A stretch of DNA of 27,724 nucleotides, taken from contig CACYWX010000002.1 of the NCBI GenBank assembly GCA_902778205.1, forward strand, positions 1 through 27,724, given 5' to 3'. The stretch is from an uncultured Ruminococcus sp. (GTDB lineage: Bacteria; Bacillota; Clostridia; Oscillospirales; CAG-272). This document shows positions 13,985 to 21,669 of this stretch, in pieces. Position numbers and translations under genes: made by a program. Position 1 is the first letter of the stretch, and each line of letters opens with the position of its first letter. The notes below the pieces were generated by a model. It was not told the origin of the DNA and searched no databases. It saw nothing but the letters and a program-made list of their open reading frames with translations.

Positions 13985-15904
13985 ATGAAAAAGCGAATCC
14001 TTGCGGCGGCGCTGGGCGGGCTGTTCCTCTGCGGGTGCGGGACGGAGGGAGAGGTGTCCGAATCCTCCCTCTCTCAGCCATCCGCCGGGCCGTCGGGTCA
14101 GACTGTTGAAATGACAGAAACGGCCCCTGTGAAAACGGCCCCTATGAACACCATCCCGCAAACCGGCTGGACGACTGCTGTCCCCGCGTCCTATGACGAA
14201 CCCTCCGAGCATCCCGGCAATGTGACGCGGCTGGACTACGAATCCCGGGATTTCGTGCGGGACGGCGCGCCGATCACCAAAACCGCATATGTCTACACGC
14301 CCTACGGATACGACGGGGAGGCGGAAAAGCGCTACGACATCGTCTACCTGATGCACGGCTGGGGCGGGCGCGCGGGGGAGTATTTCAGCTTCACCCCCAC
14401 AAAGAATATGCTGGACCGGATGATCGAGGCGGGGGACATCGAGCCCATGATCTTCGTCTCCGCCAGCTTCTACAACGATAACAGCGACCGGGATTTTTCC
14501 AGCTCCATCGAGGAGTTCCGTCAGTTCCACCGGGATTTTGAAGAATTTCTCATGCCCGCGGTGGAGGGGACCTACCGTACTTATGCGGAATCGACCTCCG
14601 ACGAGGACCTGAGAGCTTCCCGGGATCACCGGGCGTTCGGCGGGTTCTCCCTCGGCTCCGTGACGACGTGGCTCGAATTCTGTTATGATGCTGATTACAT
14701 CCGGTACTTTCTCCCCATGAGCGGCTCATGCTGGTATTACGGCACCTACGGCAACTTCCGGTTCCGGGACAACGTGGACTTCCTCGAGTCTCTTGTGAAG
14801 GACCGCGACCTCGACGAGCGGGGGTACTTCATCTATCACGCGGTCGGGACAGAGGACGCCGTGAAGAGCCAGAGCATCGATATGGCGGAGGAAATACTCT
14901 CCCGCGGGACCTTCCCGCCGGAGCACTATGTGTTCTATCAGAAGGACGGCGGCTATCACGACTTCGACGCCGTGCGGGAGTATCTCTATAACGCCCTGCC
15001 GCTGTTCTTTCGTGAAGAGCGACGGGTAAGTCTCTATGACCGGACATCCCGGATATCCGATGTGGCAAACGATCCGGTCTTCGGCGACTGGGGGCGGCTG
15101 ATCTTTCCGGTGAACAGCGGATATTTCAGCGGGGAAACGCTCGGCGACCTCTCCCTCACCTGGTACAGCCACATCGACCCGGACATGACCGTGGAGATCG
15201 CCAATACTCTGAAAACCAGAGCGGCGTCCGGCGAGCAGGTCTTTTACGACATCTACACCGACGAAGAAAAAGCCTCCGATCCCGCCAAAAAGGACACGGG
15301 GTTGTTCTTCTTCAGGGGGGATCCCGGCGCGAAATTCGCCGTTGTGAATGCCGGAGGCGGATTTGCTTACGTCGGGGCGATGCATGACAGCTTTCCTCAT
15401 GCCCTGGAGCTTTCAAAAATGGGATACAACGCCTTTGCGCTGATCTACCGTCCCGGGGCGGATACGGCCTGCGAGGATCTGGCGCGGGCGATTGCGTTCA
15501 TCCATGAGCACGCGGACGATCTGGAAGTCGACACCGCCGGATACTCCCTCTGGGGCGGCTCGGCGGGGGGACGGATGGCGGCATGGCTCGGGAGTTACGG
15601 CACGGAGCGCTTCGGTGAGAAGGCGTATCCCGCACCTGCCGCCGTGATCGTCAACTACACCGGACTTTCCGAGGTGACGGGCACTGAACCGCCGACCTAC
15701 AGCGCGGTGGGCACCTCCGACGGGATCGCGTCTTACCGGACGATGGAGCGAAGGATCGAAGCGATCCGGAAAAACGGCACCGACGCCATGATCGAAGTCT
15801 TTCCCGGCCTGCCCCACGGCTTCGGGCTGGGGACGGGAACCGCGGCGGAGGGGTGGATCGACAATGCCGCCGCGTTCTGGGAGAAGCAGTGCGGCGGGGA
15901 ATGA
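13985..15904 (+). CDS. two-domain esterase lipoprotein (CE1-like plus alpha/beta hydrolase)
   Basis: 639 residues with a lipoprotein signal (lipobox LCGC, Cys18) and a Ser/Thr/Pro-rich linker to about 75. Residues about 85-340 are a carbohydrate-esterase-1/feruloyl-esterase-like domain: YLMHGWGG (121-128), nucleophile Ser222 in GGFSLGS, His325 in GGYHDFD. Residues about 360-635 are a second alpha/beta hydrolase of the BD-FAE/acetyl-esterase type: nucleophile Ser526 in GGSAGGRMA, Asp579 in GTSDG, His611 in GLPHGFG. Both triads look intact, so this surface enzyme may remove two acyl groups, for instance feruloyl and acetyl esters on plant polysaccharide; that is inference. GAAGGAGG 8 nt before the ATG fixes the start. 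A single-function esterase with a regulatory second domain is the alternative. Confidence 0.85.
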   Translation: MKKRILAAALGGLFLCGCGTEGEVSESSLSQPSAGPSGQTVEMTETAPVKTAPMNTIPQTGWTTAVPASYDEPSEHPGNVTRLDYESRDFVRDGAPITKTAYVYTPYGYDGEAEKRYDIVYLMHGWGGRAGEYFSFTPTKNMLDRMIEAGDIEPMIFVSASFYNDNSDRDFSSSIEEFRQFHRDFEEFLMPAVEGTYRTYAESTSDEDLRASRDHRAFGGFSLGSVTTWLEFCYDADYIRYFLPMSGSCWYYGTYGNFRFRDNVDFLESLVKDRDLDERGYFIYHAVGTEDAVKSQSIDMAEEILSRGTFPPEHYVFYQKDGGYHDFDAVREYLYNALPLFFREERRVSLYDRTSRISDVANDPVFGDWGRLIFPVNSGYFSGETLGDLSLTWYSHIDPDMTVEIANTLKTRAASGEQVFYDIYTDEEKASDPAKKDTGLFFFRGDPGAKFAVVNAGGGFAYVGAMHDSFPHALELSKMGYNAFALIYRPGADTACEDLARAIAFIHEHADDLEVDTAGYSLWGGSAGGRMAAWLGSYGTERFGEKAYPAPAAVIVNYTGLSEVTGTEPPTYSAVGTSDGIASYRTMERRIEAIRKNGTDAMIEVFPGLPHGFGLGTGTAAEGWIDNAAAFWEKQCGGE

Positions 15905-15932
15905 AGCCGCCGGCAGAAGGGAGGAGAAAAAG

Positions 15933-16820
15933 ATGGAATATGTGACCCTATCGGGCGGGATCCAGATGCCGATCCTCGGCTACGGCGTCTATCAGGTGAC
16001 GAAGGACGAATGCGAGCGGTGCGTGACGGACGCGCTGCGGGCCGGGTACAGAAGCCTTGACACGGCCCAGAGCTATTTCAACGAGGAGGAAGTCGGGGCG
16101 GCGGTGGAAAAAGCGGGTATCCCCCGGGAAGATCTCTTCCTGACCTCCAAAGTCTGGGTGGAGCACTACGGATACGACGCCTGCAAGAGGTCCGTGGAGG
16201 AATCCCTCCGAAAGCTGAAAACCGATTATCTCGACCTCATGCTCCTGCATCAGCCGTTCTCCGACTATTACGGAGCATGGAGAGCGCTTGAGGACCTGTA
16301 CGAAGAAGGGGTACTCCGGGCTATCGGCGTGTCGAATTTCTATCCCGACCGGCTAATGGACCTCGTCTCCTTCGCCCGGATCGCCCCAATGGTCAATCAG
16401 GTGGAGACCCATCCCCACAATCAGCAGACCGAGGCAAAAAAGTGGATGGAGAAGTACGAGGTTCAGCACGAGGCATGGGCTCCCTTCGGCGAGGGCAGGA
16501 ACGGCCTGTTCGCGGATCCCGTCCTCGCGGGGATCGGGGCGAAGTACGGAAAGACCGCCGCGCAGGTCATGCTCCGCTGGCACATCCAGAGGAACACCGT
16601 GGTGATCCCGAAATCCACCCACTATGAGCGTATGGTCGAAAACATCAATGTCTTCGATTTCACCCTGACCGGGGAGGATATGGCAGAGATCGCGTCCCTC
16701 GACCGGGGGCAGAGCTCCTTCTTCTCCCACTATGATCCCGCCATGGTGGAGTGGTTCGTGAAGATGGTGGAGGAGCGGAAGACGAAGCACCGGAGCGAGG
16801 AGGAGAAGAAGGCGTGGTGA
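15933..16820 (+). CDS. aldo-keto reductase, cytoplasmic, NADPH-type loop
   Basis: 295 residues. The tetrad is complete: Asp43 and Tyr48 in SLDTAQSYFNE, Lys73 in LTSKVW, His106 in LLHQPF. The cofactor loop IPKSTHYER keeps Lys227 and Arg233, the usual NADPH 2'-phosphate ligands, unlike the two other AKRs in this cluster. No signal peptide. The charged C-terminal tail (EERKTKHRSEEEKKAW) is longer than usual. GGAGG lies about 9 nt before the ATG, and the gene starts 28 bp after the two-domain esterase. Its TGA overlaps the GTG of the next lipoprotein gene. Confidence 0.92.
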   Translation: MEYVTLSGGIQMPILGYGVYQVTKDECERCVTDALRAGYRSLDTAQSYFNEEEVGAAVEKAGIPREDLFLTSKVWVEHYGYDACKRSVEESLRKLKTDYLDLMLLHQPFSDYYGAWRALEDLYEEGVLRAIGVSNFYPDRLMDLVSFARIAPMVNQVETHPHNQQTEAKKWMEKYEVQHEAWAPFGEGRNGLFADPVLAGIGAKYGKTAAQVMLRWHIQRNTVVIPKSTHYERMVENINVFDFTLTGEDMAEIASLDRGQSSFFSHYDPAMVEWFVKMVEERKTKHRSEEEKKAW

Positions 16821-17752
16821 AGAGGGCGGCGGCTTTGAAATCCGGTTTCTTTGCCCTGTTCTCCGCCTGTATGCTTCTTCTCGCCTCCTGCGGATCGGCC
16901 TCGGACAAGGCTTCCCGCATTTCCTCCGGCGTCTCGAACGACGCGGTCGTTTCGAACGATGTGCCGCAAATCGACGGATCCGCACAGCTTTCCCCTTCCG
17001 CAGATTCCCCGTCGGAGGACATCGTCTTCGGAGACGAGCGTGTCCGCGGCTTTCTCTTCGACAACGTCCTTCACAGTGAAAGCGACGGGGAGATCCATTT
17101 CGGATTGTACATCCCGGAAGACTACGATGGCTCCGAATCTTATGCACTCTACGTTACATTGCCCGGCTATGAAGGTCTGTACTTTCAGGGCGTCGGCGTG
17201 AACATCCGGGCGGAGGACTACGGGATCGAGGCGCAGAAATACAATGAAAAGATGATTATTCTCGCCCCGCAGCTGAACGACTGGGGCATGACCTCCGCCC
17301 GCCAGACCGCCGCGCTGACCCGGACTTTTCTCGCTCATTACAACATCGACCCGGACAGGGTGTATCTGAACGGGTATTCGGGCGGCGGGGAGACCGGATC
17401 CCTGGTGATGGAGATCGCGCCCGAGCTTTACACGGCGTTTCTGCATTGTTCGTCGCAGTGGGACGGAGAACTCGGGCCGCTCGTCGAAGCCATGACGCCG
17501 GTTTATATGGTCACGGGGGAGAACGACAGCTATTACGGAAGCGGCTCCGTGCGGGAAACGTATGAAAACCTTGTGCGGCTCTACCGGGATAAGGGCCTGT
17601 CCGATGAAGAGATCCAAAAGCTGGTCGTACTGGATCTGAAGGATCAGGCGTGGTTCGACGAGCGCGGGATCCGGGATCAGCACGGGGGCGGCGGGTACTT
17701 CGCCCGCGAGGAGGACATCATGGGCTGGCTGTTCGGGGAGCACGGAAGATGA
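16817..17752 (+). CDS. alpha/beta-hydrolase esterase lipoprotein
   Basis: 311 residues from a GTG that overlaps the AKR stop (GTGA); AGGAG lies about 11 nt upstream, and a second GTG one codon earlier is equally possible. The open frame continues further upstream inside the AKR gene but would spoil the signal peptide. The lipobox is LASC (Cys25). The mature part has a polyhydroxybutyrate-depolymerase/feruloyl-esterase-like layout: VTLPGYEGLY, Ser188 in NGYSGGGETG, Asp237 in TGENDSYYG and His289 in RDQHGGGG form a probable triad. It would act on the cell surface with the two-domain esterase. The substrate is unknown. Confidence 0.85.
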   Translation: MKRAAALKSGFFALFSACMLLLASCGSASDKASRISSGVSNDAVVSNDVPQIDGSAQLSPSADSPSEDIVFGDERVRGFLFDNVLHSESDGEIHFGLYIPEDYDGSESYALYVTLPGYEGLYFQGVGVNIRAEDYGIEAQKYNEKMIILAPQLNDWGMTSARQTAALTRTFLAHYNIDPDRVYLNGYSGGGETGSLVMEIAPELYTAFLHCSSQWDGELGPLVEAMTPVYMVTGENDSYYGSGSVRETYENLVRLYRDKGLSDEEIQKLVVLDLKDQAWFDERGIRDQHGGGGYFAREEDIMGWLFGEHGR

Positions 17753-17801
17753 AAAAACGGTGGACTGCCGCAGCCATCGGCGTATGAAGAGGAGAATCGA
17801 T

Positions 17802-19067
17802 ATGAAAAGCAAAAGAAAAACCATCCCGACCGACACCGTACTTGTCTTCTTTGCTTTGATCTTCCTTGTTATGAGTATTCTGACCGCCTGCGGAGCGGAG
17901 GAATCCCTCCTGCAGGAAGAAACCGAACCCGCTCTGACCGTGGTGGAAGACGAGCCCGATGACGCCGGTGAGATTCTCAATGATGAGCCGGCCATAAATG
18001 AGCCCGATGAAGAGAACCAGACGCCCGATACTCCTGTAGAAGCCGAACCGCTCCCCGCGCCGGACGCCTTCGACCATGAAGTGACCCAGCCCGGCCCCGG
18101 CGGCGACACGGCGGACGGCGGTCCTCAGGCTGCATCTCATATCCAGTCCGTCGCGGGCGTTCCGCTGGTGCGGCTCAACAACGGCGTCTATATGCCGCGC
18201 TTCGGCCTCGGGACGCAGGTGCAGAGCCTCGAGGGCGGGAATCAGCGTCAGCTGCTCAACGACACCGTCCGGGGGATGGTCTCCTCCGCCCTCGGATCCG
18301 GGTACCGCCACCTCGACAGCGCGATGTTCTATTACAACGAACGCGGCGTGGGCTGGGGGATCCGGGACAGCGGCGTCCCCAGAGAGGAAATCTGGCTGAC
18401 GAGCAAAATCTCCGGCAATCTGGCGGACGCGCAGAACGCCTTCGAGGGAATGCTGGAGCGCTTGCAGGTCGAATACATCGATCTCGTCTACATCCACCAT
18501 CCCGCCGGAACCCTCGAGGACATTCTCTCGGCCTGGCGGGTGATGGAGGCGGAGTATAAGGCGGGAAGGATCCGCGCGCTGGGCATCAGCAACTTCGACA
18601 ACCGCATGGACGCCTTCAACTACATTATGGAAAACGCGGAGATCAAGCCGCAGGTCGCGCAGATCGAATGCCATCCGCTGGCCCAGAGAACCGCCGCGCG
18701 GGAGCTTTACCGGGAGAACTATGACATTCAGGTGGAATGCTGGTACCCGCTGAACCACAATCGCCCGGGCGCGGACGTGGACAACGACGTGCTGAACGAG
18801 ATCGCCGAGGCGCGGGGGAAGACCGTTTACCAGATCATCCTGCGCTGGCACATGCAGGAGGGGCTCTGTCCCGTCCCCGGCTCCACGAATCCGGATCACA
18901 TCCTCGAAAACATCTCGATCTTCGATTTTGAACTGACGGAGGAGGAGATGGCCGCCATCCGCGCCGTCGATCAGGGCGAGGCGGGCCGGTCGTTCAACCT
19001 CGGCTATGGCGATTGGGGCTTCGGCGATTTCACGGATTACGCGTATGATGAGACGGTGGATCCGTGA
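17802..19067 (+). CDS. aldo-keto reductase lipoprotein (exported)
   Basis: 421 residues. Residues 11-30 are a hydrophobic signal ending in the lipobox LTAC (Cys30); 31-115 are an acidic Glu/Asp/Pro linker; about 118-395 are an AKR barrel with an intact tetrad (Asp172 and Tyr177 in HLDSAMFYYNE, Lys202, His232 in YIHHPAG). The cofactor loop VPGSTNPDH has Gly360 and His366 in place of the Lys/Arg pair. AKRs need a soluble nicotinamide cofactor, so a surface-anchored one is odd: it may use another cofactor, bind substrate without turnover, or stay inside as a membrane-anchored enzyme. The tail after the barrel is rich in Gly, Asp and Tyr. AGGAG lies about 8 nt before the ATG. It is the last gene of the run. 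Confidence 0.9.
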   Translation: MKSKRKTIPTDTVLVFFALIFLVMSILTACGAEESLLQEETEPALTVVEDEPDDAGEILNDEPAINEPDEENQTPDTPVEAEPLPAPDAFDHEVTQPGPGGDTADGGPQAASHIQSVAGVPLVRLNNGVYMPRFGLGTQVQSLEGGNQRQLLNDTVRGMVSSALGSGYRHLDSAMFYYNERGVGWGIRDSGVPREEIWLTSKISGNLADAQNAFEGMLERLQVEYIDLVYIHHPAGTLEDILSAWRVMEAEYKAGRIRALGISNFDNRMDAFNYIMENAEIKPQVAQIECHPLAQRTAARELYRENYDIQVECWYPLNHNRPGADVDNDVLNEIAEARGKTVYQIILRWHMQEGLCPVPGSTNPDHILENISIFDFELTEEEMAAIRAVDQGEAGRSFNLGYGDWGFGDFTDYAYDETVDP

Positions 19068-19075
19068 GGGGTATA

Positions 19076-19121
19076 GAGAATCGGCAGAGACAAGGTTATT
19101 CCTCAGGCTCTGCCGTTTCTC
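19076..19121 (+). terminator. long hairpin between the AKR lipoprotein and acetyltransferase genes
   Basis: CGGCAGAG/CTCTGCCG (19082-19089 and 19108-19115) is an 8-bp perfect stem, extended by GAGAA/TTCTC across a T-T mismatch; the loop is 18 nt. The T-tract is weak (TTTCT), but the place, between two converging genes, suggests a two-way terminator. Confidence 0.55.
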
Positions 19122-19204
19122 ATCTACTGCGTTCTTCCGCATTCGTGCAACATGGCTGACTTGATCGCGATTGTACCCACAGCCTGTTCGGATTGTTTCC
19201 CGCC

Positions 19205-19636
19205 TTACAAAACCAACTCCATCTTCACGTGCGGGATCCCGTCCTCGAGGAATTCCTCCGACGTCACCCGAAAGCCTTCCCGCGCGTAGAAGCCGATGGC
19301 ATAGCTCTGCGCTTCGATGTAGATTCTTACGGGATGAAACCTAGCGCGGATTTCTTCGATCCCGGTTCTGAGCAGTTTTCCGCCGAGTCCGCACCCACGA
19401 TCAACTGTCAAAACCCGTCCCATCTGTACGACGCCCGGCTCCTTCACAAACGCGCGGAGATACGCGGCGATTCGTCCGTCATCCTCAAAGAAGACGTGCA
19501 GGCTCGCGGGATCCATTCCGTCGATATCCTGATAGACACAGTTCTGCTCCACGACAAAAACCGCGGATCGCGCTTTCAGAATTTCGTACAGCTCTCCTGT
19601 TGTCAGATCGTCAAAGCATTTTGAAACGAAATGCAT
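19205..19636 (-). CDS. elaA: ElaA-family GNAT acetyltransferase
   Basis: 143 residues from the ATG with GAGG 8 nt upstream; an earlier in-frame start would reach into the tRNA terminator and is rejected. The family opening is visible as FDDLTTGELYEILKARSAVF followed by VVEQNCVYQDIDGMD, and the acetyl-CoA loop region follows as VLTVDRGCGLGGKLL, with the typical YAREGF near the end. ElaA proteins are predicted N-acyltransferases whose substrate is not known. The gene starts 22 bp past a terminator that follows tRNA-Ser, and no separate promoter is seen, so it may depend on read-through from the tRNA. Confidence 0.88.
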   Translation of the reverse strand: MHFVSKCFDDLTTGELYEILKARSAVFVVEQNCVYQDIDGMDPASLHVFFEDDGRIAAYLRAFVKEPGVVQMGRVLTVDRGCGLGGKLLRTGIEEIRARFHPVRIYIEAQSYAIGFYAREGFRVTSEEFLEDGIPHVKMELVL

Positions 19637-19657
19637 GATGAAACCTCGGTTTTTCAG

Positions 19658-19697
19658 AAAAAGGCACCTCCCGCCCAAATGAGCCACGAGATGCCTT
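19658..19697 (-). terminator. terminator behind tRNA-Ser
   Basis: On the minus strand AAGGCAtCTC pairs with GAGgTGCCTT (one G-T wobble) and is followed by five T residues. It begins about 13 nt after the 3' end of the tRNA and lies between it and the acetyltransferase gene. Confidence 0.7.
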
Positions 19698-19710
19698 TTC
19701 CTTTATTTCC

Positions 19711-19795
19711 CGCAGGGTGTGGGATTCGAACCCACGTGACTTGACGTCAAACGGTTTTCAAGACCGCCTCGTTATGACCGCTTCGATAACCCTGC
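19711..19795 (-). tRNA. tRNA-Ser (anticodon UGA)
   Basis: 85-nt class II tRNA on the minus strand. The 7-bp acceptor stem pairs GCAGGGT with ACCCTGC and leaves a G discriminator, as expected for serine. The anticodon loop CTTGAAA gives UGA (complement at 19758-19760), reading UCN codons. A long variable arm and the T-loop GGTTCGAATCC are present. The 3' CCA is not encoded (GGGA follows), so it must be added after transcription. Confidence 0.96.
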
Positions 19796-19804
19796 ATCTT
19801 GTTT

Positions 19805-19833
19805 ATTATACTCCCGGCGCGGGCCTCTGTCAA
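19805..19833 (-). promoter_or_regulatory. consensus promoter of tRNA-Ser
   Basis: Minus strand: TTGACA (19828-19833), a 17-bp spacer and TATAAT (19805-19810), ending 9 bp before the mature tRNA 5' end, so the leader is only a few bases. Confidence 0.9.
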
Positions 19834-19843
19834 GGCGTTTGTG

Positions 19844-19863
19844 AAAAATCCGGACACTCGTCC
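19844..19863 (-). terminator. weak terminator-like hairpin after the glycosylase gene
   Basis: Minus strand: a 4-bp GGAC/GTCC stem with a 4-nt loop, then GGA and five T residues. It overlaps the space between the glycosylase stop and the tRNA promoter. The stem is short. Confidence 0.35.
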
Positions 19864-19866
19864 CTG

Positions 19867-20784
19867 TCATCCGTCCCGCTCCGCATAAAACAGGCACTGC
19901 TGGGCGTAACCGGCCCAATCTCCCAACGGAACCGGATCGAAGCCCTCCGGGAACCGCCTCGCCAGAGCCTTTTTCATCCAGACGTCCACGGGAAATGCGT
20001 CCGTCCGGTGAAAGCCGAAGAGCAGGACGCAGGCCGCCACCTTGGGCCCCACGCCGAGGATCCCCTCGAGCTCCTTCTCCGCGTCCTCATACCGCCGGTA
20101 CGCCCGGATCCGATCAAAATCGACCTGCCCGGAGAGAAGCTTCGCCGCCGCGTCCGAGAGATATTTCGCCCGGAATCCGCATCCCAGCGCGTAGAGCCCG
20201 TCCGTCCCCAGGCGTGTGAGGTCCTCCGGATCCGGGAAGCGGTCTCCGCAGGCGGCGCACAGGCGGGACACGATGAGCCGGATCCGGGGGATGTTGTTGT
20301 TCTGGCTGAGAATGAAGGTCACGAGGGTCTCCCAGGGGTCCTGACGCAGGATCCGGATCCCCCTTCCCCGCCACAGAGCCTCCGACATCTCCGCCCGGCT
20401 CCGCTCGTCCGGCATGGCTGAGAGGATGATCCGCTCCCCCTCCGCATAGTCGGTCCCCAGATCGAAATAGTCCGCGAACCGTTCCTCAAAGGTCCGCGCT
20501 CCGATCCCCTCCAGCACAAGGATCCCCTCTCCGCTGTCCGGATCGAGCCCCGAGCCGTCCACCGTCAGCAGGACCTCCGGAATTCCCTTCCCCATCCGCA
20601 CAGACCCGCAGACGGCATCCGCACGGCCGGGCAAACGGAAAAAGCGGAAGGTCTGCCCGCAGTCGAAGGTCTTCTCCACGGAAAACCCGCCGATCCCGCG
20701 GCAGTCCACGGAAACGGCGGGAAGTCCGGAGGGTGCGGTCCGCTCGGAGACGACGCGCGGCATCTTTCTGCCTGTCCCGCTCAT
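19867..20784 (-). CDS. 8-oxoguanine DNA glycosylase, OGG1 type
   Basis: 305 residues. The start at 20784 overlaps the pgsA stop (ATGA); the open frame beyond it is antisense of pgsA. An OGG N-terminal domain (about 20-130, FDCGQTFRF) precedes a helix-hairpin-helix GPD core: ILSQNNNIPRI (158-168) matches the NNN motif of OGG1, GILGVGPKVAACVLL carries the catalytic Lys248, and FPVDVWMKKAL the Asp267. The enzyme excises oxidised guanine opposite C and nicks the backbone. The family is known in clostridia and often replaces MutM. It is the last gene of the GH31-rimO-pgsA operon. Confidence 0.9.
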   Translation of the reverse strand: MSGTGRKMPRVVSERTAPSGLPAVSVDCRGIGGFSVEKTFDCGQTFRFFRLPGRADAVCGSVRMGKGIPEVLLTVDGSGLDPDSGEGILVLEGIGARTFEERFADYFDLGTDYAEGERIILSAMPDERSRAEMSEALWRGRGIRILRQDPWETLVTFILSQNNNIPRIRLIVSRLCAACGDRFPDPEDLTRLGTDGLYALGCGFRAKYLSDAAAKLLSGQVDFDRIRAYRRYEDAEKELEGILGVGPKVAACVLLFGFHRTDAFPVDVWMKKALARRFPEGFDPVPLGDWAGYAQQCLFYAERDG

Positions 20785-21368
20785 TTGGTCTGTCCGATGT
20801 AGGGCCAGTAGAGCCGGAGATAGTCGATCCCGGACCACAGGGTCATGACGGTCATGACGGCCGTGGTAACATAGGACAGCAGGTGCATCTCCGAGAAGAG
20901 CGGCACGGGGATCAGCGGCTCCAGCAGGATGCAGACGATGCAGATCATCTGGGTGGTGGTCTTCACCTTCCCCAGCCACGCGGCGGCGATGACCTTTCCG
21001 GCCTTCTGGGCGCAGACAAGGCGCAGGGACGTGACGGCGAACTCCCGGAAGATCACCACGGCGGCGGCCCATACGAACACCGGGCGCAGATCGTCAAATT
21101 TCACCAGGATCCCAAGCATGGCGGCCATGACGAGGAACTTGTCGGCCAGAGGATCCATGAACTTGCCGAAGTCCGTGATAAGGTTGTACTTCCGGGCGAT
21201 CTTGCCGTCGATCATATCCGTCAGGGACGTGACGGCGAACACCGCGGCGGTGGTGATCAGCAGGGCGGTCTGCCCCATGGCCTCTCCCACCTGCGGCACG
21301 CAGAGCAGGACGAGAAACACCGGCACCATCAGGATGCGGAACATGGTGAGCTTGTTGGGAAGGTTCAT
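20781..21368 (-). CDS. pgsA: CDP-diacylglycerol-glycerol-3-phosphate 3-phosphatidyltransferase
   Basis: 195-residue integral membrane protein with the complete CDP-alcohol phosphotransferase signature: DG-KIAR-N8-G-N3-D-N3-D in the stretch MIDGKIARKYNLITDFGK followed by FMDPLADK (about 52-77). It makes phosphatidylglycerol phosphate, the first committed step to phosphatidylglycerol and cardiolipin. Several hydrophobic helices span the length. GGAG lies 10 nt before the ATG. Placement just after rimO is common in Bacillota, which supports the symbol. Confidence 0.95.
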   Translation of the reverse strand: MNLPNKLTMFRILMVPVFLVLLCVPQVGEAMGQTALLITTAAVFAVTSLTDMIDGKIARKYNLITDFGKFMDPLADKFLVMAAMLGILVKFDDLRPVFVWAAAVVIFREFAVTSLRLVCAQKAGKVIAAAWLGKVKTTTQMICIVCILLEPLIPVPLFSEMHLLSYVTTAVMTVMTLWSGIDYLRLYWPYIGQTK

Positions 21369-21417
21369 ATACTATACACTCCGTTTTTGCTGTATTGCTC
21401 TGAAATACCGGCGAAAG

Positions 21418-21648
21418 TCAGACGCGGATGACCCCGCCCCCGTACAAAACCAGCGCGATCCCGACGAGAAGAACGAGGATGCCGCCAATCCGCGTGACAA
21501 GCAGGGCCGCGTCGGTAGGACCGGAATCCTCGTACTGCCACGATTTCCAGAAGGCTCTGAACTCCGCCGCCAGCGCCGGAAAGACCGCGTTGATCCCTCC
21601 GATGACGACAAACAGAATCCCAAAAAGAACGACCCGGATGTCCTCCAT
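21418..21648 (-). CDS. small two-helix membrane protein (DUF6199-like)
   Basis: 76 residues with hydrophobic helices at about 6-24 and 52-72 and a central FWKSWQYEDSGPTDAALLVT segment. The pattern resembles small DUF6199-type membrane proteins of clostridia, recognised by motif only. AGGAG lies 8 nt before the ATG, and the gene sits 21 bp after rimO and 49 bp before pgsA on the same strand, which argues for a real gene. No function is known. Confidence 0.8.
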   Translation of the reverse strand: MEDIRVVLFGILFVVIGGINAVFPALAAEFRAFWKSWQYEDSGPTDAALLVTRIGGILVLLVGIALVLYGGGVIRV

Positions 21649-21669
21649 GGCGCGGCTCCTTTCCCTGCC

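Noticed and set aside
13166..14629. 487-codon minus-strand open frame, and a similar 474-codon one at 17718-19142
   Set aside because: Antisense to genes with clear catalytic motifs and signal peptides on the plus strand; no motif of their own.
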